Shown piece by piece: positions 20,859 through 32,416 of a stretch of 60,000 bases of DNA. Each line of letters starts with the position of its first letter. Within the stretch, counting starts at the first letter, position 1. The translations under genes were made by a program, and so were the position numbers. The notes below the pieces were generated by a model, which made no database searches, was not told where the DNA came from, and worked only from the letters and a program-made list of their open reading frames with translations. This stretch comes from Adiantum capillus-veneris (taxonomy: Eukaryota > Streptophyta > Polypodiopsida > Polypodiales > Pteridaceae), in NCBI GenBank assembly GCA_014529385.2, contig CM043948.1, forward strand, positions 77,612,291 through 77,672,290. Direction: 5' to 3'.

Positions 20859-20871
20859 AGGAAGGGGGGCA
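20859..20871 (+). other. Polypurine tract of Ty3 element
   Basis: AGGAAGGGGGGCA immediately precedes the TG of the 3' LTR. It primes plus-strand synthesis. Confidence 0.9.
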
Positions 20872-21154
20872 TGTTAACCCTCACGGCACATAGACACCCT
20901 ATGATCTATAAACGTTGTATTGTTTAGAGTCAGGTACCGGGCTTGTCGGACCAATAGGAACAGGGTAAGGGTGATCGCCGATGACAGGCGCACTCTAACT
21001 GGAATATTCAAGGAGTAGTTGGCTAAGTATGGGCGCCCAAGTGTGAATGGGGTGAGCTCATATAAAATCCACTAAACCTAATTTTTACTCATTCTCTCAT
21101 TGTGCGATAGAAGCCGCTCTTGCTCCATCTCCACCTTCTCCTTCACCATCTCCT

Positions 21155-21190
<36 letters not shown>

Positions 21191-21427
21191 AGAGAGTGTG
21201 AGAGTGTGTGTGTGATCGAGCGCTGCGGCGGCACGACGGCGACGAGGCGGTTGAGCGCGGCGTAGCGGCATCTCCCTCTTCTTCGCGGCGCGGGAATCCT
21301 TCATTGGCAACTACGCAGGAAGGTGAGTGACACACCATTCTTCCTTGTGAGCTTGTCTGTTGTATGACTGTGTGCTAGGAGCCTTTGTGGCTCGCACACG
21401 GCGCGTAGCAAGTCCCTAGCCGTGACA
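20872..21427 (+). mobile_element. 3' LTR of 13.5-kb Ty3 element
   Basis: 556 bp from TGTTAACCC to TGACA, matching 7950-8498 with roughly 15 substitutions, one single-base indel and a longer TG run (about 21155-21182). TATAAAA at 21061-21067. Followed by TCCTT, the right target duplication (21428-21432). Confidence 0.95.
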
Positions 21428-21432
21428 TCCTT

Positions 21433-22581
21433 TTGAACACTCTTAATGTTCATATATTCCATTTGATAGTATTTGGTTGGGGTAGGGTTCCACATGGTGG
21501 GCCCTACCTCCCACCATGTGGACTAGGGTTGGGGGAGGGAGACACACACACAGACACACACACATTATCCCTTGGAAAATATTATATTAATTAGTACTTA
21601 GATCAATCGATCTAGAATGGTTTCTTGCTCTTTGTATGGTTTAAAAGACTTTTAATCTAACACTCTACAGTTAATATGTGATACGATTGGATATTACAAA
21701 AAAAACCATTGTTTGAACCTGAACAATTAGCGTATCCACTAAATAGAAGACCTCATATGTGTTTTGGCTATTTCCATTTTTGCTCTATATTATCTTTGGA
21801 TCCATGCTCCTTTATCACGTCATGCACCTTGGATGGTTTTAAACATCAGCATGCATGCTTGACAAATCTCCTTGGTATAAGACATTTGCAGACCCTTTCG
21901 TATTTCCGTAGTCCCTTATCTTGTGGTCAAGTACGACCATTATAGCCCTTAACCCCAGATCCTTTCCATGAATAGAGCTTGGACACTATACTGACATCTA
22001 TACACAAACCAATGATGGAGGTTGAAAAGAAGTCGGACTCCTTCGGAGTTTCATTAGCTTTTCAAAGAAATACCTAGCTAAATTTATGCTAACCAATGAT
22101 ATCCCACACTAGGGTCCTGTGTGTGTTTCAATGACGAGTTGAGTTATAGCATAAATGGGCTTCCCTATATACCTCTTGATGACAGGCTTTGATCACACCC
22201 ACATTATTTTCACCTAAACACCATAAGCCTTTGTGCATGCATCGATGCTTCCCTCTCCCCATATTACCCAGCTGATCTTCCCAAGCTTCCCAATTTTGGT
22301 ATGGTTTAGATACCTCTTAGTTGAGTAGCTTTCATCCAAAATTACCTACCTTGATTAATTCTTTACTCATACTTTGTGATCCACTCCCATTCTATAATTA
22401 GCTTGCATGCCGACTAACCTCTCTTGCATCACTACAACTCGCAAGCGCATGGCAATGCGGTCTTGCAAAGACTGTAATACACACACGTGCACGCGTGCAC
22501 ACACACACACACACCCTCAAAATACTCTTCATGCTTATTGTACCTTGGTTTCATACTTCCTTATCAAGAATGCATCTCTCT

Positions 22582-22648
<67 letters not shown>

Positions 22649-23230
22649 ACACACACACACACACACACACATACACACAAACACACACACACACACATTG
22701 GTTTACATAGTAATGAAGATCCGACTTGGATAGCTGACATATATCCACAACCATGGATGGCATCAATTTTGGGCTCGTTCAATTCTCTTGTTGTGCAAGG
22801 ATGGCATCACTTTGAGAATGTATAATCGAAGGAAGGCATCTATCACCATAGAGTTGCTCTTGTTATAGACACATGGCATATCTAGCCAATGCAAAACATG
22901 GACCTTGGATTCATTCCACCTTTATCCACATGTATGATACTAACAAGCACAAGTGCAAAACGGACCCCGATGGCCTCTACGCTAGGACTGTGCACACCGA
23001 ATTCGGCACGGGGAGTGAGCAAGGGGCACCACCTAGCTTTGAGCGACTAGGATGCGGACAATAGTGATTAAAATAACACTCATACAGCACACCATGGAGA
23101 GAGAGAGATACAGAGAGAGCGACGTAGACGTAGATGATGAAAACCCCTTGGGATGTGAGGGAAATCTTGATTTAAAGTGGTATTTATAGAAAACTTAGCT
23201 TCGGTAAGATGGAAAGCGTGGTTATAGAGC

Positions 23231-23275
<45 letters not shown>

Positions 23276-23870
23276 TATAGTGCGTTCTCCAAGAGAAATT
23301 CCATATGTACAGAGATCCTACTCTCGTGTGTGGTGACCCTTGGACTCAGTGTGTGGGCATGGCTTCCTTCTCAAGTGATGACTCTCAAGTGCCCCCCCCA
23401 CCCCCCCGCCCCCCCCAAGTGCTTTGATAGTGACCTCTTAGTGTTATTTTATAGGTGCAGGCTGCACTAATTGAGGATAATCTGATTAGGTTAGGGCCCT
23501 AATTAGGAGAGACAAAGCAAGGAGCCGGGTCCCAGATGGTTGACCCTTGCTTTGTCTTAGGAGAATTTTAAAATGATATCGCCTAGGTGGGCCTTTGTGA
23601 CCATCACCTAGAGAGAGGTGGCAATATACAATTGGTTTTTATACAAGGTTTTGGCTTGAAAATGGAAAAACAGATTACCCTACGAGTGGTTACTATGGAG
23701 ATGCATCGTGGACAAGATGCCAATGAATGGCGGGCTTTACTGGTGCGCTGGTGTACCGCGTTCACCAAGTTACTTTCGGGGCCACCAGTTACGGCATGCC
23801 TTTGGCATCATTTCTTGATTCGTCATCACCGTCATGTGATTTTGACGTTCTTCTTTGTTGTTTGGGCATA
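21433..23870 (+). repeat. 3-kb repeat family, copy A right arm
   Basis: Starts TTGAACACTCTTAATG and matches 25520-28090 nearly throughout. It contains a perfect 12-bp inverted repeat (CCACATGGTGGG at 21490-21501, complement at 21510-21521), a (CT)n(CA)n block at 22580-22700, a reversed copy of the GCTAGGTGGTG module (22985-23062), a GA array (23232-23273) and a C-rich run (23392-23416). Relative to copy B it lacks about 80 bp near 22187. No conserved coding frame; open frames here are shadows of CA/CT repeats. Confidence 0.85.
22580..22700 (+). repeat. Compound (CT)n(CA)n microsatellite
   Basis: A CT run followed by a long CA run with a few interruptions. The same compound block occurs at the matching place in other copies of this repeat family (26757-26825 and 41745-41801). 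Confidence 0.95.
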
Positions 23871-24804
23871 CAAAAAAGTTGAATTTTTACCATTCTGCAA
23901 ACCTATCATCAAAGTTTCTATAGCCACACTCAATACAAATAATATATGCATGTTTTCTTAGTTCCCTATTGTCCTTCATGTTCACAAGGAGCCATGGAGC
24001 ATGTCAAAAGAATAATACATCTCTTACCAAGGGGAATCTTGGGGACAAAGATGAAGTGCTAAATACAGCAAACATGAAAAAACTGGGTTCAACATTATGA
24101 GTTGTAGAATCCCATAGAAACTATTCAATATCTAGCGAATTTTGATCCTTATGACTAGATATGGTTACTACCTACAAAATGCATGTAGTTGTCACAAGAA
24201 ACTAACAATATTGAAAAAGCTATACTTGATATACTAGAATGTTTAGTTTTCTTCTATAATTGAAAAAATCAACCATCGTTGTATACTATGCAAAATAGGG
24301 TATTAGGTGCCCCAAAACTCAAGGAATATTTATGTTACAATATGCGACATAGAAAATAGAAAATGCATTTGGATATCATGAAATCCACCAAAAAAATCAT
24401 AGAAGGGCTAAAAAACAGGATTTGACAATTTTTGTAATTTGGTCATAACTTACAACTTTAATATTTATTTCTCCCTAGAAGCATCAGGACATGTTGAGGA
24501 CTACAAAAGATAGTTCTCTAGCATTATAGACTTCAAAAAAATGAATTCTAGAGTGGTATAGTTGCAAAAAGTTGAAAAAAGCCAAAAACAGGACCCGTTT
24601 TTTCACTCAGTTTAGGTTGTGAAATGTTGTGCAAGGACAAGGTTAAAGATGGAATTGATATTCCAAAAAAATGTCGAGTTTTTTTCAGCTCATGAAACAA
24701 CTTTCTAGATAGATATCACCTCAAAATCCATTTTGAAACTCTTGACATAATTCAAGGAAAATGGTCACTTAACAGGACATAAAAGTGTCCCATTACCAAC
24801 CTAG
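23871..24804. other. AT-rich non-coding spacer
   Basis: No gene or repeat relationship was found within the window for this stretch. A-rich runs are common, and no frame exceeds background. Confidence 0.4.
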
Positions 24805-25034
24805 TGTTAATGAGTACTTTCAAGAAATTGATGGACTAATTTAGTATAAGGGTCTTCTCTATAAACCGCTTGAACCAACACACTTGGAGGTACTTTAGCA
24901 ACGGCATGATCTTCCATCGCGGCAGGGCATTTTGGAGCTAATCAGACAATTGAGCTTCTCTCTTATGAATTTTGGTGGCCTCAAATGTGGAAGCTTGTCA
25001 AGGAGTATGTAGGCACTTGTGACACATATCAAAG
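24805..25034 (+). pseudogene. Ty3 integrase zinc-region fragment
   Basis: Matches 35650-35880 in the dead chromodomain element with only scattered differences. It encodes the remnant of the HHCC zinc region (GILELIRQLSFS in one frame; the WWPQMWKLVKEYV segment in another), with stops and frameshifts. It ends exactly where repeat copy B begins, at CAAAGGCCCC. Confidence 0.75.
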
Positions 25035-27221
25035 GCCCCATTATACCTATTATACTCGACCCACCCATTCCAAACGGAAGGGTTAGTGCTTTTGGGCACC
25101 AAACTTGGTCAAATACACATATGTATTTAGTGGTGTATCAACTCTAAATGGATGAGATACAAATTACCAAATCCCTAAGCAATTAGTATAGCTTATGCTA
25201 GTTTATGGGATTTTTTAGTTTAAACTAGCTTTCTTGCTAACATTGGATTGAACCCTTCTATACAGGACTCAAGTCTGTGGAGTTGTAACCATGTACATAG
25301 TTTTTCGTCCATAGCATTTACCAGTGCATATGCACAAAATTCTAGTGGTAAGTGCTTTCAAACATGATACTTTTGGTTTTACCATTGACACCATCAAAAC
25401 ATCATGCAATTGATTGAATCTCTATATGTATAATAGATCTAGTTTTGATAGTCTTGATTTTATAAGCCCTATGCACACCACTTTACTGCAAGGTTACCTT
25501 TTATAACTTACTTAAAACTCCTTTTGAACACTCTTAATGTTCATATATTCTATTTGATAGTATTTGGTTGGGGTAGGGTTCCACATGGTGGGCCCTACCT
25601 CCCACCATGTGGACTAGGGTTGGGGGAGGGAGACACACACATTATACCTTGGAAGATGTTATATTAATTAGTACTTAGATCAATCGATCTAGAATGGTTT
25701 CTTGCTCTTTGTATGGTTTAAAAGACTTTTAATCTAACACTCTACAGTTAATATGTGAGACGATTGGATATTACCAAAAAAACCATTGTTTGAACCTGAA
25801 CAATTAGCGTATCCACAAAATAGAAGACCTCATATGTGTTTTGGCTAGTTCCATTTTTGCTCTATATTATCTTTGGATCCATGCTCTTTTATCACGTCAT
25901 GCACCTTGGATGGTTTTTAACATCAGCATGCATGCTTGAAAATTCTCCTTGGTATAAGACATTTGCAGACCCTTTCGTATTTCCGTAGCCCCTTATCTTG
26001 TGGTCAAGTACGACCATTATAGCCCTTAAGCCCAGATTCTTTCCATGAATAGAGCTTGGAAAATATGCTGACATCTATACACAAACCAATGATGGAGGTT
26101 GACAAGAAGTCGGACTCCTTTGGAGTTTCATTAGCTTTTCAAGGACATACCTAGCTAAATTTATGCTAACCAATGATATCCCACACTAGGGTCCTGTGTG
26201 TGTTTCAATGACGAGTTGAGTTATAGCATAAATGGGCTTCCCTATATACCTCTTGATGACATGCTAACATTCTTTAAGTCAAGCATGTTTGTGATGGCCT
26301 GGATACATATGCTACCTAACTATGCACAATTGAGGGTAATAGGCTTTGATCACACCCACATTATTTTCACCTAAACACCATAAGCCTTTGTGCATGCATC
26401 GATGCTTCCCTCTCCCCATATTACCCAACTGATCTTCCCAAGCTTCCCAATTTTGGTATGGTTTAGATACCTCTTAGTTGAGTAGCTTTCATCCAAAATT
26501 ACCTACCTTGATTAATTCTTTACTCATACTTTGTGATCCACTCCCGTTCTATAATTAGCTTGCATGCCGACTAACCTCTCTTGCATCACTACAACTCGCA
26601 AGCGCATTACAAGATTACATAGCATGGCAGTGCGGTCTTGCAAAGAGTGTAATACACACACGTGCATGCGTGCACATACACACACACACCCTCAAAATAC
26701 TCTTCATGCTCATTGTACCTTGGTTCCCTACTTCCTTGTCAAGAATGCATCTCTCTTTCACTCTCTCTCTGCCTCTCTCTCTCTCACACACACACACACA
26801 TACACACACACACACACACACACATTGGTTTACATAGTAATGAAGATCCAGCTTCGATAGCTGACATATATCCACAACCATGGATGCCATCAATTTTGGG
26901 CTCGTTCAATTCTCTTTTTGTGCAAGGATGGCATCACTTTGAGAATGTATAATCGAAGGAAGGCATCTATCACCATAGAGTTGCTCTTGTTATAGACACA
27001 TGGCATATCTAGCCAATGCAAAACATTGACCTTGGATTCATTCCACCTTTATCCACATGTATGATACTAACAAGCACAATTGCAAAATGGACCCCGATGG
27101 CCTCTACGCTAGGACTGTGAACACCGAATTCGGCATGGGGAGTGAACAAGGGGCACCACCTAGCTTTAAGCGACTAGGACGCGGAGAATAGTGATTAAAA
27201 TAACACTAATACAGCACACCG

Positions 27222-27277
<56 letters not shown>

Positions 27278-27385
27278 GAGAGACATAGACGTAGATGATG
27301 AAAACCCCTTGGGATGTGAGGGAAATCTTGATTCAAAGTGGTATGTATAGAAAACTTAGCTTCGATAAGATGGAAACCGTGGTTA

Positions 27386-27495
<110 letters not shown>

Positions 27496-27607
27496 ATAGT
27501 GCGCTCTCCAAGAGAAATTCCATATGTATAGAGATCCTACTCTCGTGTGTGGTGACCCTTGGAGTCAGTGTGTGGGCATGGCTTCCTTCTCAAGTGCTGA
27601 CTCTCAA

Positions 27608-27610
<3 letters not shown>

Positions 27611-27639
<29 letters not shown>
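27611..27639 (+). repeat. Homopolymer of 29 C
   Basis: Uninterrupted C run. In copy A the corresponding run (23392-23416) is broken by an A and a G. The length is error-prone in sequencing. Confidence 0.9.
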
Positions 27640-27641
<2 letters not shown>

Positions 27642-28042
27642 GTGCTTTGATAGCGACCTCTTAGTGTTATTTTATAGGTGCAGGCTGCACTAATTTAGGA
27701 TAATCTGATTAGGTTAGGGCCCTAATCAAGAGAGACAAAGCATGGAGTCGGGTCCCAGATGGTTGACCCTTGCTTTTTCTTAGGAGAATTTTATAATGAT
27801 ATCTCCTAGGTGGGCCTTTGTGACCATCACCTAGAGAGAGGTGGCAATTTACAATTGGTTTTTATACAAGGTTTTGGCTTGAAAATGGAAAACCAGATTA
27901 CCCTACGAGTGGTTACTATGGAGATGCATCGTGGACAAGATGCCAGTGAATGGCGGGCTTTGTTGGTGCGTTGGTGTAGCGCGTTCACCAAGTTACTTTC
28001 AAGGCCAGCCAGGGCATGCCTTTGGCATCATTTCTTGATAAT

Positions 28043-28260
28043 TCATCACCGTCATGTGATTTTGACGTTCTTCTTTGCTGTTTGGGCATCGATGTCGAGC
28101 TCCTTCTTTATCTTTTCTTCTTGGGCATGCGTATGGTGTGCGTGTGATTCGTCATCATCGTCATGTGATTTTGATGTTCTTCTTTGTTGTTTGGGCATCG
28201 ATGTCGAGCTCCTTCTTTATCTTTTCTTCTTGTGCATGCGTATGGTGTGCGTGTGCTTGT
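28043..28260 (+). repeat. Two tandem units of 109 bp
   Basis: TCATCACCGTCATGTGATTT at 28043 recurs at 28152 as TCATCATCGTCATGTGATTT, and both units go on to ATCGATGTCGAGCTCC. The duplication spans the right border of the 3-kb repeat. Confidence 0.85.
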
Positions 28261-28478
28261 TTGAATGTGTGCATGCACATATGCGTGCAGTGTACTTGTG
28301 TATGTATGTATGTGATCCTGAGTGCGTATGTGCATGTATGGGTGTATGTAAATGTTTGTGTGTGCTTATAAGTGTGTGAGTGTGTATGGTAAGTGTGTGT
28401 GTGTGGGAACGACAGAGAAAGAGAGAGTGAGGACAAGCAGGAGAGAGAGAGAGAGTGAGGATTAATGAGAGGGAGAGG

Positions 28479-28511
<33 letters not shown>

Positions 28512-28899
28512 AATAATGAGAGAGAGACAGAGAGAGTGCATATTGCCATGCACCTTGCACAGGCTACCAACACAGGAGAGGGGGATGCTGAACAAGGGAG
28601 AGAGGGAGGGAGATAGTGAGTAAGATATGGGGAGAGAGGGAGGGAGAGAGGGTGTGAGAGACTGTGTGTGTGTGGCATGTATTAAGAGAGAGAGAGTCTT
28701 TTCCGCACTTGGCTATCGACACAGGGACGAAGAGAGAGAGATCAGCAGTCAACGAGGGTGAGAGCAAGATGGAGAGAGAGCGGGCTAGGAAGTGTGTGTG
28801 GGTGTGGTTAAGAGAGAAAGTGTGTGAATTCCGCTCATGGCGGCCCTTGGGTTGACGAACGAGAGGGAGAGAGAGGGTTTTTGGCCACTTGTGATGATG

Positions 28900-28990
<91 letters not shown>

Positions 28991-29130
28991 GAGAGGGTGT
29001 GTCGCCACGCTGAGGGAAGAGAGAGAGAGAGGGAGATAATGGAGGAGAGGGGGGGAGGGTGATGCCCAAGGGAGGGGGGGGCTATGGGCACATGAGCATG
29101 GGAGGGGTGGTGGTGGCATCTGCAGCTAGA
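28261..29130. repeat. GA/GT-rich microsatellite field
   Basis: Almost all low complexity: GT runs (28483-28510), many short GA runs and a long GA array (28903-28979). Large frames on both strands encode only SLSL, RERE or HTHT repeats and are not genes. Confidence 0.85.
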
Positions 29131-29234
29131 AAAAACGTTTTTTTTTCTTTGCTTATTATTAAGCTCCTTCATTCCCGTGGCCATGGCTTTTCAAATTCGG
29201 CCATCATTAGCCGTCCTCTTTTGGCTAGAGGCAT

Positions 29235-30476
29235 TCATGTCTCTAACTCTGCTTCTGATTCTCTAGCAGCGGAGTTGGAGGGCTCTCCCTGCTCCGGAAT
29301 ATCTAGCATGAACTCTAGATCAAAACTTAAGAAGTACCTTTTTAGCCTCCATCCATTGACTCTGGTCTTGTGAATGTGACCATCTGCTTCCATTAGTTTG
29401 TAGCTTCCATTGGCATATCGCTTTTTGACGATGAATGTCCCTTCCCATCTAGGCTGAAACTTCTTATCTTTCCTAGTGTCAAATCTGTTGTCGTATCTCA
29501 ACACTAACATGCCTTTCTTCACACCCTTTTCCTTAATCCCTTGATTGAATGTGAGTCGCTGTCATTTTGATTGCATTGCATAGTGGTTGATTGCATCTTC
29601 CCTATCTAGCTGAAGCCTTTCTAGATCCAAGATGTGGTTGTGAAGATGGGCAGTAATTGACTAGATATTACTCGTAAGCTGGCTATCTGCACCTTGATGG
29701 GTAGAACGGCCTTTTTTTCATATACTAGATGGAAAGGGGTCAAACCTAGTGATGTTTGGAATGTCGTACAGTAGGCCCAAAGAGCGGCCTTGAGATCTTT
29801 ATCCCAATCATTTGTGTGGTTATTCACTTGCTTTGTGATGATCTTACAGATCATGCCTTTTACCTTTCCACTAGACCATTGCACTGTGGATAGTATGGAG
29901 TTGAGTGTCGGTGTTTGATGCCTAGCTTTTTCATTAGTCCTCTCACCAAGTCACCTTTGAAACCTGGCCCTCTATCATATATTATCTCCAGAGGCATGCC
30001 AAAGCGGCAACAAATGTTCTCAAATATGAACTTTGCCACTTCTTGGGGTGTAATGCGTGTGGTGGCTGCTGCTTCCGCCGATCGAGTCATGTAGTCGACA
30101 CCAACTAGAATGTACAGTTTACTTGATTGGGCCCTTGGTAAAGGAAAATTTCATCTATTTTCCACTTCTCAAATGGGCCATATGAGATGATAGGAGTCTG
30201 TGGCTCATAGGTTAGTGTTCGCTCACTAGATACTTGACAAGCTCTGCAAGTTTTACACCAATGATGCACATCCGTGTTCAGACTAGGCCAAGAGAATCGT
30301 GCCTGTAGAATCTTCCTACTAGTAATATCTAGAGCAAAGTGGCCGCCGCAAACACCTTCATGGAAACTTGAGATTACCTTCGTGATTTCACTGGAGATTG
30401 GCACTCGCTTGAGGATTTGGTCTTTGCCCTTGCAATACAAGGTGTTGTTTATAAGGCAGTATCTTGTTGCCTTTCA
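29235..30476 (-). pseudogene. Ty3/gypsy integrase, minus strand (degenerate)
   Basis: Read from high to low coordinates. A frame at 30440-30105 has the zinc region (CGGHFALDITSRK, CKTCRACQ). 30090-29860 has the core with the IIYDRGPGF region and STPYYPQCNGLVE. 29884-29621 continues the core C-terminus (DWDKDLKAALWAY, FHLVYEKKA). 29522-29235 carries a GPY/F-like module (KFQPRWEGTF, YKLMEADG, KTRVNGWRL). The pieces lie in different frames, so it is dead. TGA at 30474-30476 is in frame with the upstream segment and again fits CGA to TGA. No chromodomain is seen after it. It is a different lineage from the 13.5-kb element. Confidence 0.85.
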
Positions 30477-30911
30477 GACAAGCCATTGTTTCTGGCCATT
30501 AATGAGATCTTTTGGACATTCACCTGTTTTCAAGAAAAGCAATACGCCCTGACAAGGCTCCCTGGCTAGAGCATCAATGATCAACAACTCAAAGTGCCTT
30601 TGAGTAAATGGGAAGCCTACGGCTTCCAAAATCTTGTGCCAATATCCTCCGGGATCCCAAGTGAAGAATAGGATAATCACTTTAGCTCCTTCCAAGACAA
30701 TACTTAGAATCATGATCCCCAAGATTGTACCAAGAATCCTCCATCTATTGACTCTTTGTTCATGTGGCAAGTCCCAGTTTTCTTCAGAACCTAGCTCACC
30801 ACTATCCGTGAAGCTAGCAAAAGAGTCACTATCGTCTTGGGTGCTATCAAAAAGGTCCATTGTCTTTTCTAGCCGTGGTAATAAGCCATTGACCTCGCAG
30901 CTCAAAGACAA
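30477..30911 (-). pseudogene. Ty3 pol linker between RNase H and integrase, plus uncertain upstream
   Basis: The C-terminal part (FLKTGECPKDLINGQKQWLV) joins the integrase segment in frame across TGA 30474 and matches the usual linker before integrase in this kind of pol. The N-terminal 90 residues include an acidic Asp/Ser stretch and a hydrophobic run (ILGTILGIMILSIV) that do not look like RNase H. They may be a deletion junction or a pol-internal insert. Confidence 0.6.
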
Positions 30912-30923
30912 GCTTGATACACA

Positions 30924-31458
30924 CTATACCAAAGTGCATAGCATATAAAAAAGGTACGCTGCAATCCACTTGTTGAAAAACACTTCATCTCGACTATATG
31001 CATGTAGGACCATACTGCCATCTTTCTCACATTGAGATCCATTTTCTGTGACCCTTATGACCACCCCTTGGGCTAAGGGTTCTTGAAATATTTTGTTAAA
31101 TGCATCAAACACATTACGATTAAACACTCTCTACATCTAGATTAACAAACCTAGATCGCGAATAGGTTGCCACTACATCCACTTTCTTAAGAATCTCCTT
31201 AGGGTGGACTCCCAAGTACCACTCCTTGACAACAACCATTTGAGTTGTGTGTGCAATTGCTTCCTTTGATTGGTGTAGTTCCAAAGACTTCATGCTTCCA
31301 TTCTGCAATTTTATATCTGGTGGATCCACCTTGTTGTGATCAGTAAGAATGAGACCCATGATTTTAAGAGTGCTCTCACTATCATTTGCTGTTGTAGATT
31401 CCTCCTCCTTTGATGTTGTAGTAGAATAGCTAAAGAGTGCACGAGTCTCTAGGTCCAT
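30924..31458 (-). pseudogene. Unidentified frames inside the minus-strand Ty3 element
   Basis: Two neighbouring frames (31458-31120 and 31127-30924) lie between the gag-like and integrase-like parts. I do not recognise protease or RT motifs. They may be protease-region remnants: GLILTDHNKV and an FNKIFQEPLAQGVVIRV segment. The RT and most of RNase H seem to be missing from this element. Confidence 0.4.
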
Positions 31459-31746
31459 CCCTTGTTGCTTACTAGCCTTTGTGTTGTATAGAATTTCCTC
31501 TCCTTTCTACCTTGCATCTTGAGAATTCTTGTGTCCAAAAATTTGCATGGGATCTCGTCTTTTACATGCTTCATGGAACTGCATTAATGCCTTTGCTTGG
31601 GTGAGTGCCACAACCATTTCAACAGATAATCAAGTTCACGAAGAGACAAATTTCCAAGCCTTGAAAATTGGCCGCATTGTGCAAGCCAGACCCCTGCTGG
31701 CATCCCCATCATCTACATTTGTAACCATGGTCATGCACCGCGAGAT

Positions 31747-32416
31747 CTACGGTGCACTTGTGGAGTGGAACGCTGCCCATCTCTGTTTCTTCAGTTGCAG
31801 CTTGCTAGATTCCATATTGGCTACAATGCTCTCAGCAAAAGTTGCCCAATTCATAGCCCCTCTCAAATGTTCATAGAGGAAAACCCTGGCAAATGCCTTT
31901 ATTACGTCCATACCATAGTTTCGAGGAGGCTCCTGGTACCGAAGTGAACATGGAGTAGAATTTTCTCTAGAATTCCTTCTTAACAAACCTGCATTTGAAT
32001 TTGCTACCTCTCTTTGGAACCTCAGTAAACACTTGCAGCTAGTCTTCATCTGAAAAATCCTCCTCATTGACAAGCCTAGGATCCTATCCAGCACAATTAA
32101 GCTTGTACACCTCATGGGCCTCTGCTTTTGTCATGCAAAACTGACTCTTCCTCTCAAAGTTGACATGAGGAGGCTGCCACCTAGAGATCGGTGCAGGAGA
32201 AGCGGGGGTTCCAACATTTGGGTCTGATTGGGAATGACGAGCTTGCCTCTCCTCTACAGCAGGTGTTGCATGAGTAGGATTTTTCCTTCTCTTCGTCACC
32301 CTACGTGTGTCATGGTCCTCCCCCTCAGAAGTAGAGGATGCAACTCTTTTGTTTGGAGAAGCATGCACGACGTGCCTGCGTGGTGTCTTCCTCACCGGCT
32401 TGCTCTCCTTCTGCAT
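31747..32416 (-). pseudogene. gag: Gag-like region of the minus-strand Ty3 element
   Basis: Two overlapping frames. The first (32416-32084) is basic and Ser/Thr-rich, with RKTPRRHVVHASPNKR and TKRRKNPTHA, then WQPPHVNFERK. The second (32115-31747) is Lys/Arg-rich with ANMESSKLQLKKQRW. Position upstream of integrase remnants on the same strand suggests Gag. No zinc knuckle is visible. Assignment is by position, so it is uncertain. Confidence 0.4.

Larger units (their letters stand above)
7950..21427 (+). mobile_element. Complete 13.5-kb Ty3/gypsy LTR retrotransposon
   Basis: A full element of 13,478 bp. It has a 549-bp 5' LTR, a tRNA-Asp-type PBS, a leader of about 1 kb, a single gag-pro-RT-RNase H-integrase frame (9519 to about 18412), a further ORF at 19079-19501, a polypurine tract and a 556-bp 3' LTR, flanked by TCCTT duplications. 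The frame is interrupted by in-frame stops at 11262, 13635, 17870, 18410 and 18422 and by a frameshift near 15360, so this copy is not autonomous. The LTRs differ at roughly 15 positions plus a TG-repeat length change, about 97% identity by eye. No chromodomain follows integrase. Length and PBS fit the non-chromodomain plant lineages (Athila/Tat-like or a related clade), but the exact clade cannot be set by eye. A second member starts at 57300. Confidence 0.95.

Noticed and set aside
28564-29184. 206-codon minus-strand frame rich in Ser/Leu and His/Thr
   Set aside because: Composed of translated GA/GT runs; no domain.
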